A stretch of DNA of 13,333 bases from 2-01-FULL-39-10-A sp964565795 (GTDB lineage Bacteria > Patescibacteriota > Microgenomatia > Levybacterales > UBA12049), in the NCBI GenBank assembly GCA_964565795.1, contig CAZMGC010000026.1:1-13333 (forward strand), given 5' to 3'. Positions 11,344-13,333 of the stretch are shown here, piece by piece. The translations under genes were made by a program, and so were the position numbers. The notes under the pieces are model-generated. The model worked only from the letters and a program-made list of their open reading frames with translations. It made no database searches and was not told the origin of the DNA. How positions within the stretch are numbered: position 1 is the stretch's first letter; each line of letters opens with the position of its first letter.

Positions 11344-13181
11344 TGTCCTCCGCCGTGAGCTGTCTGCGCTGCAGCGCCCACCACAGCGGCCGCGGCAGGA
11401 CCCATCGTACCAGAGGCAATTTTAAAGATTAACGCTAAATACTTCTTCTTCCCTTCTTCTGTTGTAAGCGCCCCATTAAATCCCTCTGGAGGAAGTTCTC
11501 CCTTTTGCTTCATTTCGGCTTCAGTTGCCTTTACTTCTGACTTTGACATCAACGCGCTTAATATTTCTGGACCTATAAGACCTTTAGATGCAATAAAACG
11601 AGCTTGTCCCTCGTTTAGTTTTCCGCCATTCTGCTGATATGCATTTAACGCAGTGATAGCAATTTCTACAGACCATTTCTTAACAAAGGCAGGATCTGCC
11701 ATCATACCATCAACCTTCGCCTCATCTCCATTATATGCCTTCATTAATTCTAGTTTTAAAAGACCAATAGGACCATATCCACCATCAGTTAGCAAATGCG
11801 TTTCAACATCCCTTCTTGCTTTTTCTACATCAGGAACAACCTCAGCTGTTTTTACTCTTCTAAAAAATCCAAATCTTCCACTTCTTTCATTTACTAATGC
11901 CCCTGGGGGAATTGTTCTTGTATATCTTTTGGCTAATCTTGCAGCTATAAATCGTTCTGTTTCATTTCCAGACTTTTCAGCATCAGCAACGAGTCTCTCA
12001 TTTATTTCCGCTGCTCTTCTATCGTTAACTTCTATAATTGCGTCTCTAACTAAATTTTTATAATCATTCGCATAGTCTGTTTCAAAATCAATCCTATCAC
12101 CTTTTATAGTTGTGTAAGCAGTATCAATCGCAGCCGCTCGGTCTTTAGCGGTCTGTAAAGCTTGCTCCGCGGCTTCTAATTGCTCTGCATTCTTTGGTAT
12201 CGCCCTCCCCACCCTTCCCCTCTCTTCAGTTAAGCTTGTAATAGTGTCTATATCTCGCTGAATGCCTTCCCTAACCCCAATTAATCTATCTGCTTCTGCT
12301 TCTGCAGCATCCATTTCTGCTTTAGCTTGAGGATCCGTTGGATTACTTTCAAATTTTTTCTTTGCTTCAACTAATCTAGCCTCTGCTCTCTTAACATCTC
12401 CTTGTGCTCGCGTTAGCCTATCCTCTGGACGAGTAGCCCTTAACCTTATCAGTCTTTGATTATCAGAATCTGGGTCTTCATTTTCAGGATCCAAAGACTC
12501 CTGTCTTTCGCTAAGCCTAGCATGCTCATCTTTTAATTTTCTCTGCCTAGCTTCAGCTTCTTCCAGAGCTCTATCTGCTTTAGCTTTTGCTTCTCTAGCA
12601 GTTACAATATCTTCGGGAACTTCTCGAGCTTGAATTTCCTTATATTTTCTTATAATTACCTGCATTACCTCAGGATCCGTTATGTTTGCATTTGCAAACA
12701 GATCCAGCATATGTGCGTCAGTTATGGGTACGTCTGCGATTTCGGGGATTAATTCTGCCATAGTGGATCTTAAATCACCTAGAATAGAAGGATCAATTCC
12801 ATTCAAAGATCCGTTTTCAATTATGTGTCGGGCAACTGCTCCTGCAGTTTCAATCGTAGATGCCCTAGCTAATTCCCGGTCAAGAGGCCCTATATTATCC
12901 GCGACAACTGAACGATCTTTAGCCTCAGCAATATCCCTCGGTGGAATTTCGGGCGTCTTTTTCCCAAATCTTTCAGCGAGCGTAGTAAGCGTTTTTAAGG
13001 GCTTGGGGGAAGACTCAACTGCGTCTCTAGCTTGACGACCTAATGCAAATCTAGTAGCTTGCTCCGGAGAATGAGCTGAAGAGGATGTTTCCAAAACTCT
13101 TTGTGCCGCCTCCGGCAAAGCAGCCGCACGGGCTATCCCAATATCTACTGTTGCTGCGCCTGGCTCTCCTCCTCCACTCAT
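11340..13181 (-). CDS. Large Ala/Glu-rich coiled-coil protein, unknown function
   Basis: 613 aa, no signal peptide, probably cytoplasmic; not recognised. Seen: a Gly/Ala-rich N-terminus; a helical region (about 95-185); long charged helices at about 193-228, 254-278 and 284-355, rich in Ala, Glu, Arg and Lys, as expected for coiled coil; a further region (about 365-545) without heptad character containing TRTIPPGALVNERSGRFGFF (421-440); and a C-terminal Ala/Val/Gly stretch ending HGGGH. The C-terminal codons are unusually GC-rich (GCC, GCG, GTG, GGC) in an AT-rich gene. ATG 13181 is 2 nt after the stop of the upstream gene, with no upstream Shine-Dalgarno, so translation is probably coupled. 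A structural or scaffolding role is possible but unsupported. The 3' end overlaps the phosphatase-fold gene by 4 nt. Confidence 0.75.
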   Translation of the reverse strand: MSGGGEPGAATVDIGIARAAALPEAAQRVLETSSSAHSPEQATRFALGRQARDAVESSPKPLKTLTTLAERFGKKTPEIPPRDIAEAKDRSVVADNIGPLDRELARASTIETAGAVARHIIENGSLNGIDPSILGDLRSTMAELIPEIADVPITDAHMLDLFANANITDPEVMQVIIRKYKEIQAREVPEDIVTAREAKAKADRALEEAEARQRKLKDEHARLSERQESLDPENEDPDSDNQRLIRLRATRPEDRLTRAQGDVKRAEARLVEAKKKFESNPTDPQAKAEMDAAEAEADRLIGVREGIQRDIDTITSLTEERGRVGRAIPKNAEQLEAAEQALQTAKDRAAAIDTAYTTIKGDRIDFETDYANDYKNLVRDAIIEVNDRRAAEINERLVADAEKSGNETERFIAARLAKRYTRTIPPGALVNERSGRFGFFRRVKTAEVVPDVEKARRDVETHLLTDGGYGPIGLLKLELMKAYNGDEAKVDGMMADPAFVKKWSVEIAITALNAYQQNGGKLNEGQARFIASKGLIGPEILSALMSKSEVKATEAEMKQKGELPPEGFNGALTTEEGKKKYLALIFKIASGTMGPAAAAVVGAAAQTAHGGGH

Positions 13182-13183
13182 AA

Positions 13184-13333
13184 TTAATTAGTATTTGACT
13201 TTACAAGCTCTAATGCCTTATCAATTTTCCCATTTTGGGCAAGAGCTAAAACACCAGAATATAGTTCTTTATCCCTTTCTTCACTTGAATCTTCTTTTTC
13301 ACTTAAGGCAATTTCTGATAACAAAGGCCATCT
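13184..13333 (-). CDS. 3' end of an unidentified gene (partial)
   Basis: The last 49 codons of a minus-strand gene entering from the right edge, ending in TAA (13186-13184). The visible residues include LLSEIALSEKEDSS, then ELYSGVLALAQNGKIDKALE and a short tail LVKSNTN. The pattern is helical and slightly TPR-like (A-x-x-G-K-x-x-x-A-L-E), but too short to assign. It ends 2 nt before the start of the coiled-coil gene and is probably in the same transcript. Confidence 0.6.
   Translation of the reverse strand, partial: RWPLLSEIALSEKEDSSEERDKELYSGVLALAQNGKIDKALELVKSNTN

Noticed and set aside
11653..13035. Plus-strand reading frames opposite the coiled-coil gene
   Set aside because: Ser/Ala/Leu-rich shadows of the Ala/Glu-rich minus-strand gene; no start signals or family features.

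Overview
The window reads as an AT-rich chromosomal segment from a Candidate Phyla Radiation (Patescibacteria) bacterium, most likely a Microgenomates-type lineage. This is inferred from gene content and style: a GT51 penicillin-binding protein with a long Lys/Pro-rich cytoplasmic arm, a stand-alone LytR_C membrane protein, a PcsB-like coiled coil fused to SpoIID, a PP2C-like/propeller membrane protein, very tight gene packing and almost no Shine-Dalgarno sequences. TGA is used as a stop (6059-6061), so the glycine-recoded CPR lineages are unlikely. No transposase, integrase, CRISPR array, tRNA or rRNA was seen.

Layout. 30-2453 (+) is a class A penicillin-binding protein whose frame is still open at the left edge. 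It converges, with a 4-nt overlap, on a minus-strand pair: a ribulose-phosphate 3-epimerase-like protein (2450-3064) and a LytR_C protein (3064-3642), joined by a TAATG junction. A divergent promoter region separates these from a secreted SpoIID-type protein (3707-5350). Three membrane proteins follow on the plus strand: a bacterial-PH-like protein (5378-6061), a small two-helix protein (6054-6281) and a degenerate PP2C-like/TM/beta-propeller protein (6329-8272). Next is a trans-translation locus: smpB (8309-8743), then ssrA/tmRNA (8784-9169) with its own consensus promoter and a strong intrinsic terminator (9175-9202). An MpaB/DUF2236-like protein (9210-10130) converges on a ComF-type phosphoribosyltransferase (10069-10761, minus). 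comF is divergent from a histidine-phosphatase-fold protein (10780-11343). That gene converges, again with a 4-nt overlap, on a 613-aa coiled-coil protein of unknown function (11340-13181, minus). The coiled-coil gene lies 2 nt downstream of the 3' end of another minus-strand gene (13184-13333).

How the genes relate. The left two thirds are mostly envelope functions: peptidoglycan synthesis (PBP), peptidoglycan remodelling (SpoIID), LytR_C, PH and pseudophosphatase/propeller membrane proteins. The middle is ribosome rescue, with protein and RNA partners side by side. The right part is a mixture. Several starts lie only a few bases downstream of good -10 boxes, suggesting leaderless or near-leaderless mRNAs. 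All three convergent gene pairs overlap at their 3' ends.

The points most worth a second look are the apparent loss of active-site residues in two enzyme folds (PP2C-like and histidine phosphatase), an MpaB-like protein in a CPR genome, the motif order of the SpoIID protein, a periodic pentapeptide arm on the PBP, a palindromic -10 apparently shared by two divergent genes, and the unusual tmRNA tag ending. I did not find a clear new multi-gene system; the best candidate for novelty is the 5378-8272 membrane cluster.
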